Notes: generated by a model not told the origin, from the sequence alone. A DNA stretch of 64,000 nucleotides from CALMEC01 sp964531025 (GCA_964531025.1 CAZHDY010000001.1:1550001-1614000), one strand, 5' to 3'. Positions 6,400 to 15,414 are shown, numbered from the stretch's first letter. Translations and numbers: made by a program.

Positions 6400-9300
6400 G
6401 CTGGCGCGACGTTCCCAACGTGACCGGATCCCCGGACGGCTGGATCCGCATGGAGGAGGCGGTCCTGGCCCGCTGGAAGCACGACCAGATCTTCAAGCGC
6501 AGCCTGGAGCTCCGGGCGGACGCCGAGCCGTGGGTCTTCTACGAGGGCCCGCCGACGGCCAACGGCCGCCCCGGCTCACACCACGTCCTCTCGCGCGTCT
6601 ACAAGGACATCTTCCCCCGCTTCCACACGATGCGCGGACGCCTGGTCCCGCGGAAGGCCGGCTGGGACTGCCACGGCCTGCCCGTCGAGCTGGAGGTCGA
6701 GAAGCAGCTGGGCATCTCGGGCAAACCCGAGATCGAGGCGTACGGCATCGCCGAGTTCAACGCGCGCTGCCGCGAGTCGGTCAGCGGGTACCTCGACGAG
6801 TGGGAGCGCCTCACCGAGCGCATCGGCTTCTGGGTCGACACCTCCGAGGCGTACCGCACGATGGACACGCCGTACATCGAGAGCATCTGGTGGAGTCTCA
6901 AGACCCTCTGGGACCGGGGTCTCATCTACGAGTCCGACAAGGTCGTCCCGTACTGCCCCCGTTGCGGCACCGCGCTGTCCAGTCACGAGGTCGCGCAGGG
7001 ATACCGCGATGTCGACGATCCCTCGGTGTACGTGCGTTTCCCGCTGGTCGACGAGCCCGGTACCTCGTTGCTGGTCTGGACGACGACGCCGTGGACGCTT
7101 CCCGCGAACCAGGCGGCGGCGATCCATCCCGATGTGACGTACGCCCGCGTCGTCCACGGCGGTGACCGGCTCATCCTGGCCGAGCCCCTTGTCACTCGCG
7201 TGTTGGGTGAGGACGCCGTGGTGGAGGAGACCTTCCCCGCGTCGACGCTCGTCGGTCGCACCTATGGCGCGCCGTTCCCGTACGTCGACGGTGCCCATGT
7301 GGTCGTCACCGCCGACTTCGTCACGACCGACGACGGAACCGGCATCGTGCACATCGCCCCGCCGTTCGGTGAGGACGACCTCGCCGTCGGCCGTGCCAAC
7401 GATCTCCCGCTCACCAACCCGGTCGACCGCCAGGGCCGTTACACGGCGCAGGTGACCGACTACGTCGGCCGCTTCGTCAAGGAGGTCGACGACGAGCTCA
7501 TCGCCGACCTCGACGGACGTGGGCTCCTGCTGCGCTCCGAGACGTACGGCCACGCCTATCCGCATTGCTGGCGGTGCAGCACGCCGCTGCTCTACTACGC
7601 CAAGCCGTCCTGGTATATCCGCACCACCGATTTCCGGGAGCGTCTGCTCGATCTGAACTCCGGTATCGGCTGGCATCCGGAGCACGTGCGCGACGGCCGC
7701 TTCGGCCGTTGGCTCGAGGGCAACGTCGACTGGGCCATCTCCCGTGAGCGGTACTGGGGCACGCCGCTGCCCCTGTGGCGCTGCGGATCCTGTGAGTCCG
7801 TCAGCGCCGTCGGCGGCTTCGACGAACTGCGAGAGCGGGCCGTGGTCGCCCCCGGCGAGGACTTCGACCCGCACCGGCCGTACGTGGACGACGTCCGTCT
7901 GCGCTGCGACTCGTGTGGTGGCGAGGCCGAGCGTGTGCCCGAGGTCATCGACGTCTGGTACGACAGCGGCGCCATGCCGTTCGCCCAGCACCACTATCCG
8001 TTTGCGGGCGAGGACAGCCTGGACGGCCGCTTCCCCGCCGACTACATCTGCGAAGCGCAGGACCAGACCCGCGGTTGGTTCTACTCGCTTCATGCCGAGG
8101 CGACGATGCTGTTCGACGAGGTCGCCTACCGGAACGTCGTCTGCCTGGGGCTCATCCTCGACGGCGAGGGCCAGAAGATGAGCAAGAGCCGCGGCAACGT
8201 CATCGAACCGTGGTCCGTGCTCGACCGTTCCGGGGCCGACCCCTTCCGCTGGTACCTCCTCACCGCCCAGCAGGCGGGAGAGTCGTTCCGCTTCAGCCAA
8301 GACGCGATCGACGACGCCATGCGCCGCTTCCTGCTCACGCTCTGGAACACGTACTCGTTCCTCGTCACCTACGCCGCGCTGCCGGACGGGTGGGCGCCCG
8401 GCGACGCAGCCCCCGCCGTCGCCGACCGTCCCGCCATCGACCGCTGGGCGCTGGCGCGGCTCGCCGACACCGTCGACGAGGTCACCGCGTCCCTCTCGGA
8501 CTACGACGCGTTCTCGGCCGGCCGCGCCATCGCGTCGTTCGTCGACGACCTCTCCAACTGGTACGTGCGCACCGGGCGCCGCCGCTTCTGGCGCTCCGAC
8601 GAGCGCGCCGATCAGGAGGCGGCGTTCGCCACCCTGCACGAGTGCCTGACGACCCTCTCCTCGCTCGTGGCGCCGTTCTGCCCGTTCGTGGCCGACGAGA
8701 TGTACGGGAACCTCGTGGCCGCCCACGACCCCGATGCACCGCCGAGCGTCCACCTGACCGACTGGCCCGCCGCCGACTCGGAGCGCCGGGATCCCGATCT
8801 CGTCCGGGCGATGGCCGCCGTCCGCGACGCCGTCTCCCTCGGACGTGCGGCCCGCAAGGACGCCAAGATCCGGGTGCGCCAGCCGCTCGCCGAGGCGGTG
8901 ACCGCGTGCTCACCGGCCGATGCGCAGGCGATGGCGGGGCACGTGCAGCTGATCTCGGACGAGCTGAACGTTCGCGAGGTCCGCTTCGTCACCGATCCCG
9001 CCGAGCTGGTCGAGATCACCGTCAAACCCAACTACCGCTCGCTCGGACCCCGGTTCGGGAAGTCCATGCCGGCCGTCGCCGAGGCCGTCGCCGCGCTGGA
9101 CGGCGCCGACACCGTACGCACCCTGGACGACGGGGGCACGGTCTCCATCGTCGTCGACGGCACCTCGCACGACCTCGGGTCGGACGACGTTCTGCGTGAG
9201 GTCCGCCCGTCGGAGGGCTATGTGGTCGCGACGGACGGTCCCATCGCCGTGGGGCTCGCCACCACCCTTGACGAGGAACTGCGTCGCGAGGGCCTAGCGC

Positions 9301-9548
9301 GTGAGGTGATCCACGCCGTCCAGGCCGTCCGCAAGAACGCCGGCCTCCGAGTGGAGGAGCGCATCCGGCTGCACCTGGACGGGTCCGGGCCGCTGCGTGA
9401 GGCCATCACGGAGCACGCCGACCGCATCCGCGGCGAGACGCTGGCCGATTCGATCACCACCGGGCACGGAGCCACCTTTGCGGGGATCGCCCGCGAGGAG
9501 CAGATGCTCGACGGGGAGCCCCTGGCCATCCGTCTCGACCGCGTCTGA
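6396..9548 (+). CDS. ileS: Isoleucine--tRNA ligase
   Basis: Charges tRNA-Ile with isoleucine. Class I motifs are clear: the HIGH box appears as GSHH at residues 60-63, and the KMSKS loop is at 594-598. The editing (CP1) domain lies between them and contains the TTTPWTLP and GTGIVHIAPPFGEDD segments that characterise IleRS. The anticodon-binding domain follows. The 1050-residue length fits the longer, eukaryote-like IleRS type (group 2), as does the diagnostic C-terminal part. It starts inside the HAD gene stop, with GGAGG about 9 bases upstream. Confidence 0.97.
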   Translation: MSWRDVPNVTGSPDGWIRMEEAVLARWKHDQIFKRSLELRADAEPWVFYEGPPTANGRPGSHHVLSRVYKDIFPRFHTMRGRLVPRKAGWDCHGLPVELEVEKQLGISGKPEIEAYGIAEFNARCRESVSGYLDEWERLTERIGFWVDTSEAYRTMDTPYIESIWWSLKTLWDRGLIYESDKVVPYCPRCGTALSSHEVAQGYRDVDDPSVYVRFPLVDEPGTSLLVWTTTPWTLPANQAAAIHPDVTYARVVHGGDRLILAEPLVTRVLGEDAVVEETFPASTLVGRTYGAPFPYVDGAHVVVTADFVTTDDGTGIVHIAPPFGEDDLAVGRANDLPLTNPVDRQGRYTAQVTDYVGRFVKEVDDELIADLDGRGLLLRSETYGHAYPHCWRCSTPLLYYAKPSWYIRTTDFRERLLDLNSGIGWHPEHVRDGRFGRWLEGNVDWAISRERYWGTPLPLWRCGSCESVSAVGGFDELRERAVVAPGEDFDPHRPYVDDVRLRCDSCGGEAERVPEVIDVWYDSGAMPFAQHHYPFAGEDSLDGRFPADYICEAQDQTRGWFYSLHAEATMLFDEVAYRNVVCLGLILDGEGQKMSKSRGNVIEPWSVLDRSGADPFRWYLLTAQQAGESFRFSQDAIDDAMRRFLLTLWNTYSFLVTYAALPDGWAPGDAAPAVADRPAIDRWALARLADTVDEVTASLSDYDAFSAGRAIASFVDDLSNWYVRTGRRRFWRSDERADQEAAFATLHECLTTLSSLVAPFCPFVADEMYGNLVAAHDPDAPPSVHLTDWPAADSERRDPDLVRAMAAVRDAVSLGRAARKDAKIRVRQPLAEAVTACSPADAQAMAGHVQLISDELNVREVRFVTDPAELVEITVKPNYRSLGPRFGKSMPAVAEAVAALDGADTVRTLDDGGTVSIVVDGTSHDLGSDDVLREVRPSEGYVVATDGPIAVGLATTLDEELRREGLAREVIHAVQAVRKNAGLRVEERIRLHLDGSGPLREAITEHADRIRGETLADSITTGHGATFAGIAREEQMLDGEPLAIRLDRV

Positions 9549-9556
9549 CGGGACAG

Positions 9557-9587
9557 CGACGGGAGGCCGGGCTCCGGCCCCCCGTCG
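9557..9587 (+). terminator. Terminator hairpin after ileS
   Basis: A 14-bp stem with one mismatch pairs CGACGGGAGGCCGG with CCGGCCCCCCGTCG around a 3-base loop, 9 bases after the ileS stop. It lacks a T-tract, as is common in high-GC genomes. Confidence 0.6.
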
Positions 9588-9607
9588 ACACGGACGGCGT
9601 CCGGGAG

Positions 9608-9613
9608 TAGTGT
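9608..9613 (+). promoter_or_regulatory. -10 box, leaderless promoter
   Basis: TAGTGT, 7 bases before the ATG at 9621. Confidence 0.5.
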
Positions 9614-9620
9614 CGCCGGC

Positions 9621-10094
9621 ATGAACAGAGCATGTCGCCGTTCGGTACTCGCAATCGCCGTCGCGGGCCTGGCCCTCGTGCCGGCCGCCCAGGGGGCGCT
9701 GGTCGTGAACTCGGGTGTCGCCGGGGTGAAGCTCCAGATGACCCCGGCAAAGGTGCGCGCAGTCCTTGGGAAGCCTGCGGCCACCCGGACCGTCCGGCAT
9801 CCGATCACGGGCTCGGTGACCATCCACACCTATCGTGGCCTCGTGATCCACTACTTCCACGGGCGCGTCGGTCACATCGTCACCACGCGCACCGCCGAGC
9901 GCACCAAGAAGGGCATCGGCGTGGGGTCGACCGAGGTCCAGGTCCGGACCCGTGTGGGCCGCGTGACGTGCAGCACGGCGGCCGGTCGCCGGTCCTGTTC
10001 GGTCGGGAACTTCCGCCCCGGAACCCCGGTGACCAGCTTTGACCTCAGGAACGACAGGGTGTACCGGGTGAGCGTCGGCCTCGTCATCGACTGA
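9621..10094 (+). CDS. Secreted protein of unknown function, 157 residues
   Basis: The N-terminus is a signal peptide: MNRACRRS, then a hydrophobic stretch ending near PAAQGA. The mature part (about 130 residues) starts with VKLQMTPAKVRAVLGKP, a pattern seen in small exported proteins of the SmpA/BamE-like or 'MtpA-like' type where a helix senses outer partners, and continues with short beta strands (SVTIHTYRGLVIHYFHGRVGHIVTT). Two cysteines (CSTAAGRRSC) could form a disulfide. No assigned family. It is monocistronic, with its own leaderless promoter and a hairpin upstream. Confidence 0.7.
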   Translation: MNRACRRSVLAIAVAGLALVPAAQGALVVNSGVAGVKLQMTPAKVRAVLGKPAATRTVRHPITGSVTIHTYRGLVIHYFHGRVGHIVTTRTAERTKKGIGVGSTEVQVRTRVGRVTCSTAAGRRSCSVGNFRPGTPVTSFDLRNDRVYRVSVGLVID

Positions 10095-10142
10095 CGTTGC
10101 GTCTCCCTGGCCGGCGAAGGTCGGGGCGGACGGGCAATCCGC

Positions 10143-10148
10143 TACCTT
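10143..10148 (+). promoter_or_regulatory. -10 box, leaderless promoter
   Basis: TACCTT, 8 bases before the ATG at 10157. It decides the start of the FKBP lipoprotein. Confidence 0.5.
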
Positions 10149-10156
10149 CTCAGGCG

Positions 10157-11056
10157 ATGCGACTCCGACAGGTACTTCTGGGAGCGGCTGCGGCTCTTGC
10201 GGTCGCGACGGCCGCGGGATGCGGGAACGTCGCCGACGAGATGCCCAAGGTGACGGGAGCCTTCGGCGAGTCGGCGGAGATCACGATACCGTCCAACGGG
10301 CCGCGCGGATACTCGGTGACGACGCTGATCGCGGGTGACGGGCCGGTCACCCAGCCGGGTGATGTGGTGGACATCCGCTTCACCGGTGCGTCATGGCAGA
10401 CGGGGGAGAGCCTCGGCAGCAGCCACGAGCAGCAGGTCTCGATCCCGGTGAACGCGTCCCCCGCCGAGGGCGAGGGTCTGAACGAGGCGCTCATCGGCAA
10501 GCGTGTGGGCAGCCGCATCATGGTCGTGCTGCCACAGTCGGGTACGGACGAGATGGGCCAGCCGGTCACCGACACGGCCGTGCTCGTCCTCGACGTCATG
10601 GACATCGCATTCCACGGTCCCTCGGGCACCGTCGCGCAGGCGGGTGCGGGTCTCCCCACGGTCGCCGGCCGGCGTGGTCACAAGCCGGAGATCACCATCC
10701 CGAAGACGGACCCTCCGAAGGAACTCGTCGCCGACACCCTGATCCAGGGGGACGGCGCCGTCGTGAAGGCCGGTGAGACGATCGTGGCGCAGTATGTCGG
10801 CGTCATCTGGGCCGACGGCCGTCAGTTCGACGCGTCATGGGACCGCGGTTCACCCGCCAGCTTCCCCGTCGGCTCGGGCCAGGTCATCCCGGCCTGGGAC
10901 ACGGGCATCGTCGGGAAGCGCATCGGCAGCCGCGTCCTCATCGTCGCCCCGCCTGCCGAGGGCTACGGCCCGCAGGGCAATGCGCAGGCCGGTATCTCGG
11001 GGACCGACACCCTCGTCTTCGTGGTGGACATCCTGGGGGTTGTTCCCGCGCAGTAA
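10157..11056 (+). CDS. FKBP-type peptidyl-prolyl isomerase lipoprotein with two FKBP domains
   Basis: The N-terminus is a lipoprotein signal (hydrophobic run, then AAGC with Cys22). Two FKBP-like domains follow. The second, about residues 200-299, is canonical: GDGAVVKAGETIVAQYVGVIW, FDASWDRGSPASFPVG, VIPAWDTGIVGKRIGSRVLI and YGPQG carry the usual aromatic pocket. The first, about 45-160, has the same strand order but lacks most pocket aromatics and is probably not catalytic. The protein would fold or chaperone proteins at the cell surface. The ATG at 10157 is chosen over an upstream in-frame start because only it gives a proper signal peptide and leaderless spacing. Confidence 0.85.
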   Translation: MRLRQVLLGAAAALAVATAAGCGNVADEMPKVTGAFGESAEITIPSNGPRGYSVTTLIAGDGPVTQPGDVVDIRFTGASWQTGESLGSSHEQQVSIPVNASPAEGEGLNEALIGKRVGSRIMVVLPQSGTDEMGQPVTDTAVLVLDVMDIAFHGPSGTVAQAGAGLPTVAGRRGHKPEITIPKTDPPKELVADTLIQGDGAVVKAGETIVAQYVGVIWADGRQFDASWDRGSPASFPVGSGQVIPAWDTGIVGKRIGSRVLIVAPPAEGYGPQGNAQAGISGTDTLVFVVDILGVVPAQ

Positions 11057-11156
11057 GGGCAGCGGCGGGATCCCCGGCCACCATGGGCCGTGTCCCGCGC
11101 GGGATCGCCCGTGCTCCGGGCGGTCCGGATGATCGTCGGAACCGCACCCCGTGTGT

Positions 11157-11194
11157 GTCAGGCGTGGCCGGTCGCGTGATCGGCGATGCCTGAC
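11157..11194 (+). terminator. Hairpin after the FKBP gene
   Basis: GTCAGGC pairs with GCCTGAC (7 bp) around a 24-base loop that can itself pair. It lies 100 bases downstream of the FKBP stop and ends 21 bases before the -35 box of the sulfur operon. Terminator is the likely role; a regulatory role is possible. Confidence 0.35.
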
Positions 11195-11214
11195 GGCTGC
11201 CGCGACGTCCGTAC

Positions 11215-11243
11215 TTGACGACGCGTGTCGCGATGCCTACCTT
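11215..11243 (+). promoter_or_regulatory. Promoter of the organosulfur operon
   Basis: TTGACG at 11215-11220, a 17-base spacer and TACCTT at 11238-11243 form a near-consensus housekeeping promoter. Unlike many genes here, the operon has a leader of about 30 bases with its own Shine-Dalgarno. Confidence 0.7.
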
Positions 11244-11248
11244 CTCTA

Positions 11249-11261
11249 CCAAGTTTATTGG
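11249..11261. promoter_or_regulatory. Candidate operator in the sulfur operon leader
   Basis: CCAAGTTTATTGG, an inverted repeat (CCAA-N5-TTGG) in unusually AT-rich DNA that covers the predicted transcription start. A dimeric repressor bound here would block initiation. The regulator is not encoded in the window. Confidence 0.45.
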
Positions 11262-11279
11262 AATAGATGAGGAGCCCCG

Positions 11280-12440
11280 ATGACACCCGTGTCCCCGACA
11301 ACCGACGGCACGTCCCTTTCCGGCGCCGGCGACGACGCCCTCAGGTTCGCCTACTGGGTACCGAACGTGAGCGGTGGGCTCGTCGTCAGCAAGATCGAGC
11401 AGCGGACCGACTGGGGGTACGACTACAACGTCAAGCTCGCTCGGCTCGCCGAGAACAACGGCTTCGACTACGCCCTCTCACAGGTCCGCTACATCGCCTC
11501 ATACGGCGCCGCATACCAGCACGAGTCCACGAGCTTCAGTCTGGCGCTGCTGTTGGCGACGGAGCGCCTCCGGGTCATCGCCGCCATCCATCCCGGTCTC
11601 TGGCATCCCGGTGTGCTCGCCAAGTACATCGCGACCGCCGACCATCTCTCCGGCGGTCGTGCGGCGATCAACGTCGTGTCCGGCTGGTTCAAGGACGAGT
11701 TCACCAAACTCGGTGAGCCGTGGCTGGAGCACGACGAGCGCTACCGGCGCAGCGAGGAGTTCATCCGTGTCGTCCGGGAAATCTGGACCGGTGAGCACGC
11801 GGAGTTCAACGGTGACTTCTATCGACTCCACGACTTCGATCTGAAGCCCAAGCCGCTCGTCCTCCCGGATCGCCCGACGCCGGAGATCTTCCAGGGCGGC
11901 AACTCCACGAGTGCCCGGCTCATGGCCGGACGTGTCTCCGACTGGTACTTCAGCAACGGCAAGGACCTCGACGGCGTGACCGAGCAGATCGCCGACGTCC
12001 GGGCGGAGGCGGCCCTGCACGGGCGGTCCGTGAGGTTCGGGCTGAACGGTTTCCTGATCGCCCGGGACACCGAGGCCGAGGCCCGCGAGGTCCTGCGCGA
12101 GATCATCGCCAAGGCTGACCACGAGGCCGTGAAGGGATTCGGATCGGCCGTGAAGCAGGCCGGCCAGTCGACGTCCGACAAGGCCGGGATGTGGGCCGAC
12201 TCGGAGTTCGCCGACCTCGTCCAGTACAACGACGGGTTTCGCACCGGGCTCATCGGGACGCCTGAGCAGATCGCCGACCGGGTCATCGAGTACAAGAAGC
12301 GCGGGGTCAACCTGTTCCTCCTGGGTTTCCTGCACTACCACGAGGATGTGGAGTACTTCGGCGCCAACGTCCTTCCCCTGATCCGTGAGCGCGAGGCGGA
12401 CGCTGTGAGCCGCGGCGAACTCGCCGTCGCCGCCGGATGA
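11280..12440 (+). CDS. sfnG: Dimethylsulfone monooxygenase-like LLM flavoprotein
   Basis: A luciferase-like FMNH2-dependent monooxygenase of 386 residues. The family features are FAYWVPNVSGGLVVSKIEQRTDWGYDYN near the N-terminus, SGWFKDEF, EHDERYRRSEEFI and GGNSTSARLMAG. This set matches SfnG, which oxidises dimethylsulfone to methanesulfinate as part of organosulfur assimilation. The reduced flavin would come from the FMN reductase at the operon end. GAGGAG lies 5 bases before the ATG. The stop overlaps the sfnB start by 4 bases. Confidence 0.85.
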   Translation: MTPVSPTTDGTSLSGAGDDALRFAYWVPNVSGGLVVSKIEQRTDWGYDYNVKLARLAENNGFDYALSQVRYIASYGAAYQHESTSFSLALLLATERLRVIAAIHPGLWHPGVLAKYIATADHLSGGRAAINVVSGWFKDEFTKLGEPWLEHDERYRRSEEFIRVVREIWTGEHAEFNGDFYRLHDFDLKPKPLVLPDRPTPEIFQGGNSTSARLMAGRVSDWYFSNGKDLDGVTEQIADVRAEAALHGRSVRFGLNGFLIARDTEAEAREVLREIIAKADHEAVKGFGSAVKQAGQSTSDKAGMWADSEFADLVQYNDGFRTGLIGTPEQIADRVIEYKKRGVNLFLLGFLHYHEDVEYFGANVLPLIREREADAVSRGELAVAAG

Positions 12441-13669
12441 GTACCACGGACACCGCGAAGCGGTCCGCGCCACCCCTCTCCGGGGCGCGGGTCCTGGTCG
12501 ATGACACCGCGGCGCTCACCGAGGCCTCGCGCATCGCACCCGTCATCGCCCACACGGCCTCGGCGCGGGACCGGGGGCGGGTCTCCCCCCGCCGGGAACT
12601 CGACCTCCTGTCCTCGTCGGGTCTTCTCTCCATCACCGTTCCGGCGTCGGCCGGCGGACCCGACGTCCGCCTCGGGACCCTCGTGGAGGTGGTCCGACGC
12701 ATCGCCGAGGCCGACGCCAGCGTCGCCCAGATCCCCCAGAGCCACTTCGTCTTCCTGGATCTCCTTCGTCGCCTCGGCACCCCGGCCCAGCGGGAGCGCG
12801 CATTCTCCGCCGTTCTGGGCGGCGCCCGGATCGCGAACGCACAGACCGAACGCGGTACGGCCACCATCGCGGAGGATCGCACCACGCTCCGATGGGATGG
12901 TGATGTCTACCGCCTGACCGGCGAGAAGTACTACTGCACGGGTGCGCTTCTCGCGGATCTGCTCGCCGTGCGCGCCACGATCGACGGCGGGCCGATCGAC
13001 GCGCCGAAGGCCGTGGCCTACATCGATGCCGCACGTGCGGGCATCACCATCGTCGACGATTGGAACGGGCTCGGACAGCGCACCACCGCCAGCGGAACGA
13101 CGACGTTCGAGGAGGTCACCGTCGAGGCGGACGAGGTCGTGGCGTACACCACCCTCTTCGACGGACCGTCGACGTACGGTGCCCGGGCACAGATCCTCCA
13201 TGCGGCGATCGACGCGGGCATCGCCCGGGCCGCGCTGCGCGCCGGTGTCGGTGCGGTCGAGGCCGCCCGCCCCTGGTTCGAGGCCGGGGTCGACCGAGCG
13301 GCGGACGACCCGCTCACCGTCCAGCAGGCGGGCGAGCTGGAGCTCCAGGTGCGCGCGGCCGAAGCGCTCCTCGTCGAGGCGGTACGTCGCATCGAGGAGG
13401 CCGAGTCCGCGATCACCGACGACAGTGCCGCCGCCGCCTCCCTGGCGGTTGCCGCCGCCAAGGCGTCCGCTGCCCGGGCCGCCGTCGCGGCCGGGAGCGA
13501 GATCTTCGAACTGGGCGGGACGCGGGCCGCGTCCGACACCCTCAACCTCGCGCGTCTGTGGCGTGACGCACGTACCCACACGCTCCACGACCCCGTCCGA
13601 TGGAAGATCCAGCACCTCGGGCGCTGGGTCCTGTCGGGCGAGCGACCTCCGCGTCACGGCCAGCTCTGA
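12437..13669 (+). CDS. sfnB: SfnB-family acyl-CoA dehydrogenase-like sulfur acquisition protein
   Basis: A 410-residue protein with the acyl-CoA dehydrogenase/DszC-type fold: an N-terminal helical domain, a middle beta domain with TGEKYYCTGALLADLLAV, and a C-terminal helical bundle ending in HDPVRWKIQHLGRWVL. This C-terminal signature and the neighbour sfnG indicate the SfnB family, FMNH2-dependent monooxygenases linked to sulfone or sulfonate use. The exact reaction of SfnB is not settled. Coupled to sfnG by an ATGA overlap. Confidence 0.82.
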   Translation: MSTTDTAKRSAPPLSGARVLVDDTAALTEASRIAPVIAHTASARDRGRVSPRRELDLLSSSGLLSITVPASAGGPDVRLGTLVEVVRRIAEADASVAQIPQSHFVFLDLLRRLGTPAQRERAFSAVLGGARIANAQTERGTATIAEDRTTLRWDGDVYRLTGEKYYCTGALLADLLAVRATIDGGPIDAPKAVAYIDAARAGITIVDDWNGLGQRTTASGTTTFEEVTVEADEVVAYTTLFDGPSTYGARAQILHAAIDAGIARAALRAGVGAVEAARPWFEAGVDRAADDPLTVQQAGELELQVRAAEALLVEAVRRIEEAESAITDDSAAAASLAVAAAKASAARAAVAAGSEIFELGGTRAASDTLNLARLWRDARTHTLHDPVRWKIQHLGRWVLSGERPPRHGQL

Positions 13670-13709
13670 CGCCGGCGATGCACGTCCATCACCGACGAAC
13701 CGATCCACG

Positions 13710-14888
13710 ATGACGAATCCCCTCTCCTTCCACTGGTTCCTCCCGACGAACGGCGACTCCCGCTACATCACGGCTGGTCATGTCACCTCCACCCCTGAGA
13801 TCGCGGTGGGTGACCGGGAGGCGAGCATCGGCTACCTCGCGTCGATCGCCCGGGCGGCAGAGGACTTCGGCTTCACCGGCGCCCTCACCCCGACGGGTGC
13901 GTGGTGTGAGGACGCGTGGCTGACCACGGCGATGCTGGCGCGCGAGACCGAGCGGCTCGCGTTTCTGATCGCCCTGCGTCCCGGCCTGACCAGCCCGACG
14001 CTCGCGGCCCAGATGGCATCGACCTTCGTCCGTCACGCCCCGGGACGCCTTCTTCTGAACGTGGTGGTCGGCGGTGAGTCCCATGAACAGCGCGCCTACG
14101 GGGACCGACTCTCCAAGGACGAGCGCTATCGGCGATGCGACGAGTTCCTCCTGGTGGTCCGCGAGCTGTGGGAAGGGCGCCGTGTGACCTTCCACGGTGA
14201 GCACGTCAAGGTCGACGACGCCAGGATCCCGTCGCTGCCGGCACCGGTACCCCCGCTGTACTTCGGTGGTTCGTCGGCAGCCGCCGGTCCCGTCGCGGCG
14301 CGTCACTGTGACGTCTACCTCACCTGGGGCGAGCCCATCCCTGCGGTGCGTGCGAAGCTCGAATGGATCCGCGAACTGGCGGGAGGCTATGGGCGTGAGC
14401 TGCGGTTCGGCATACGTCTGCACGTCATCTCGCGCGACACGAGCGAGGCGGCGTGGTCCGAGGCCGGCCGGCTCCTCGACGCCATCGGTGAGGATGCGGT
14501 TCGCGATGCTCAGCGCAGCCTGGCGCGAAGCGAGTCCGTCGGCCAGGCGAGGATGCGCGGACTGCACGAGCAGAGCCGGCGCGACGGATCGTGGCGCGAT
14601 CCCCGCGCACTTGAGATCGCCCCGGGCCTGTGGGCGGGAGTGGGCCTCATCCGCGGTGGTGCGGGAACGGCGCTGGTGGGGAGCCACTCCGAGGTCGCCG
14701 ACGCGATCGCCGCCTACGCCGAACTGGGCATCGACGAGTTCATCCTGTCGGGCTACCCCCACCTCGAGGAGCTGTACTGGTTCGGTGAGGGTGTACTGCC
14801 GCGCCTTCGTACCCGGGGACTGGCGGCGGAATCCTCTGGATCGGCCGCGACCGTCAACCAGGCGTTCCTGCCGGCGGCATCATCGTGA
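13710..14888 (+). CDS. ssuD: Alkanesulfonate monooxygenase-like LLM flavoprotein
   Basis: Bacterial luciferase-like fold, 392 residues. SsuD-type motifs are SFHWFLPTNGDSRY at the N-terminus, RPGLTSPTLAAQMAST, GRLLLNVVVGG, KDERYRRCDEFL, YFGGSSAAAGPVAA and LSGYPHLEELYWFGEGVLP at the C-terminus. SsuD releases sulfite from alkanesulfonates using FMNH2 and O2. The start ATG at 13710 is the first with the family's N-terminal strand behind it; no strong Shine-Dalgarno is seen. It probably continues the sfnGB transcript (40-base gap). Confidence 0.85.
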   Translation: MTNPLSFHWFLPTNGDSRYITAGHVTSTPEIAVGDREASIGYLASIARAAEDFGFTGALTPTGAWCEDAWLTTAMLARETERLAFLIALRPGLTSPTLAAQMASTFVRHAPGRLLLNVVVGGESHEQRAYGDRLSKDERYRRCDEFLLVVRELWEGRRVTFHGEHVKVDDARIPSLPAPVPPLYFGGSSAAAGPVAARHCDVYLTWGEPIPAVRAKLEWIRELAGGYGRELRFGIRLHVISRDTSEAAWSEAGRLLDAIGEDAVRDAQRSLARSESVGQARMRGLHEQSRRDGSWRDPRALEIAPGLWAGVGLIRGGAGTALVGSHSEVADAIAAYAELGIDEFILSGYPHLEELYWFGEGVLPRLRTRGLAAESSGSAATVNQAFLPAASS

Positions 14889-14922
14889 GTCGTCGGTCAT
14901 CACGCTGTTCCGGAGGCATCCG

Positions 14923-15414
14923 ATGAGCACGGTCGTCGTCGTGGGAAACCCGAAGGCGCGGTCGCGTACCCGGCGCGCGGCGGAGACCGTGGCCGACGGG
15001 CTCACCGGGCGACCGCCGGACGCCGTGGTCGAGCTGGCAGACCTCGGACCCGCCCTGTTCGACTGGACCTCGTCGGAGGTCGAGCCCGCACTCGACGCCG
15101 TGCGCGGGGCGCGCCTCCTGATCGTGGCGAGCCCGACCTACAAGGCGACGTACACGGGCCTGCTCAAGCTGTTCCTCGACCGCATCGGTGCCGGTGAGCT
15201 CGCCGGGACAGCGGCCGTCCCGGTCATGCTCGGTGGACTTCCCCGGCACAGCCTCGCCCCCGAGGTCTTCCTGAAACCGGTGCTGGTCGAGCTGGGTGCC
15301 AGCACGCCGACGTCGTCGCTGTTCCTCCTGGAGTCCGAGTGGGAGACCTCACCGGAGCTTGAGGCGTGGTACCCGCAGGCCCGCGCGGACCTGGCCGGGT
15401 GGGTGGAGGGCTGA
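14923..15414 (+). CDS. NADPH-dependent FMN reductase
   Basis: A 163-residue flavodoxin-fold reductase of the SsuE/MsuE type. It has VVVGNPKARSRTRRAAE for FMN-phosphate binding, ASPTYKATYTGLLKLFLDRI, the hallmark of the NADPH:FMN reductase family, and PVMLGG. It supplies FMNH2 to the three monooxygenases encoded upstream. GGAGG lies 7 bases before the ATG. With this gene the operon is enzymatically complete, but no ABC transporter for sulfonates is present nearby, so uptake must be encoded elsewhere. Confidence 0.88.
   Translation: MSTVVVVGNPKARSRTRRAAETVADGLTGRPPDAVVELADLGPALFDWTSSEVEPALDAVRGARLLIVASPTYKATYTGLLKLFLDRIGAGELAGTAAVPVMLGGLPRHSLAPEVFLKPVLVELGASTPTSSLFLLESEWETSPELEAWYPQARADLAGWVEG

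Noticed and set aside
6576..8753. 725-codon open frame antisense to ileS
   Set aside because: High-GC codon bias keeps the antisense frame open. The plus strand encodes an unbroken isoleucyl-tRNA synthetase, and the antisense product has no recognisable domain.
12942..13709. In-frame upstream extension of the ssuD-like gene through sfnB
   Set aside because: The extension is Arg/Ser/Pro-rich shadow sequence of sfnB; SsuD homology starts at the ATG at 13710.
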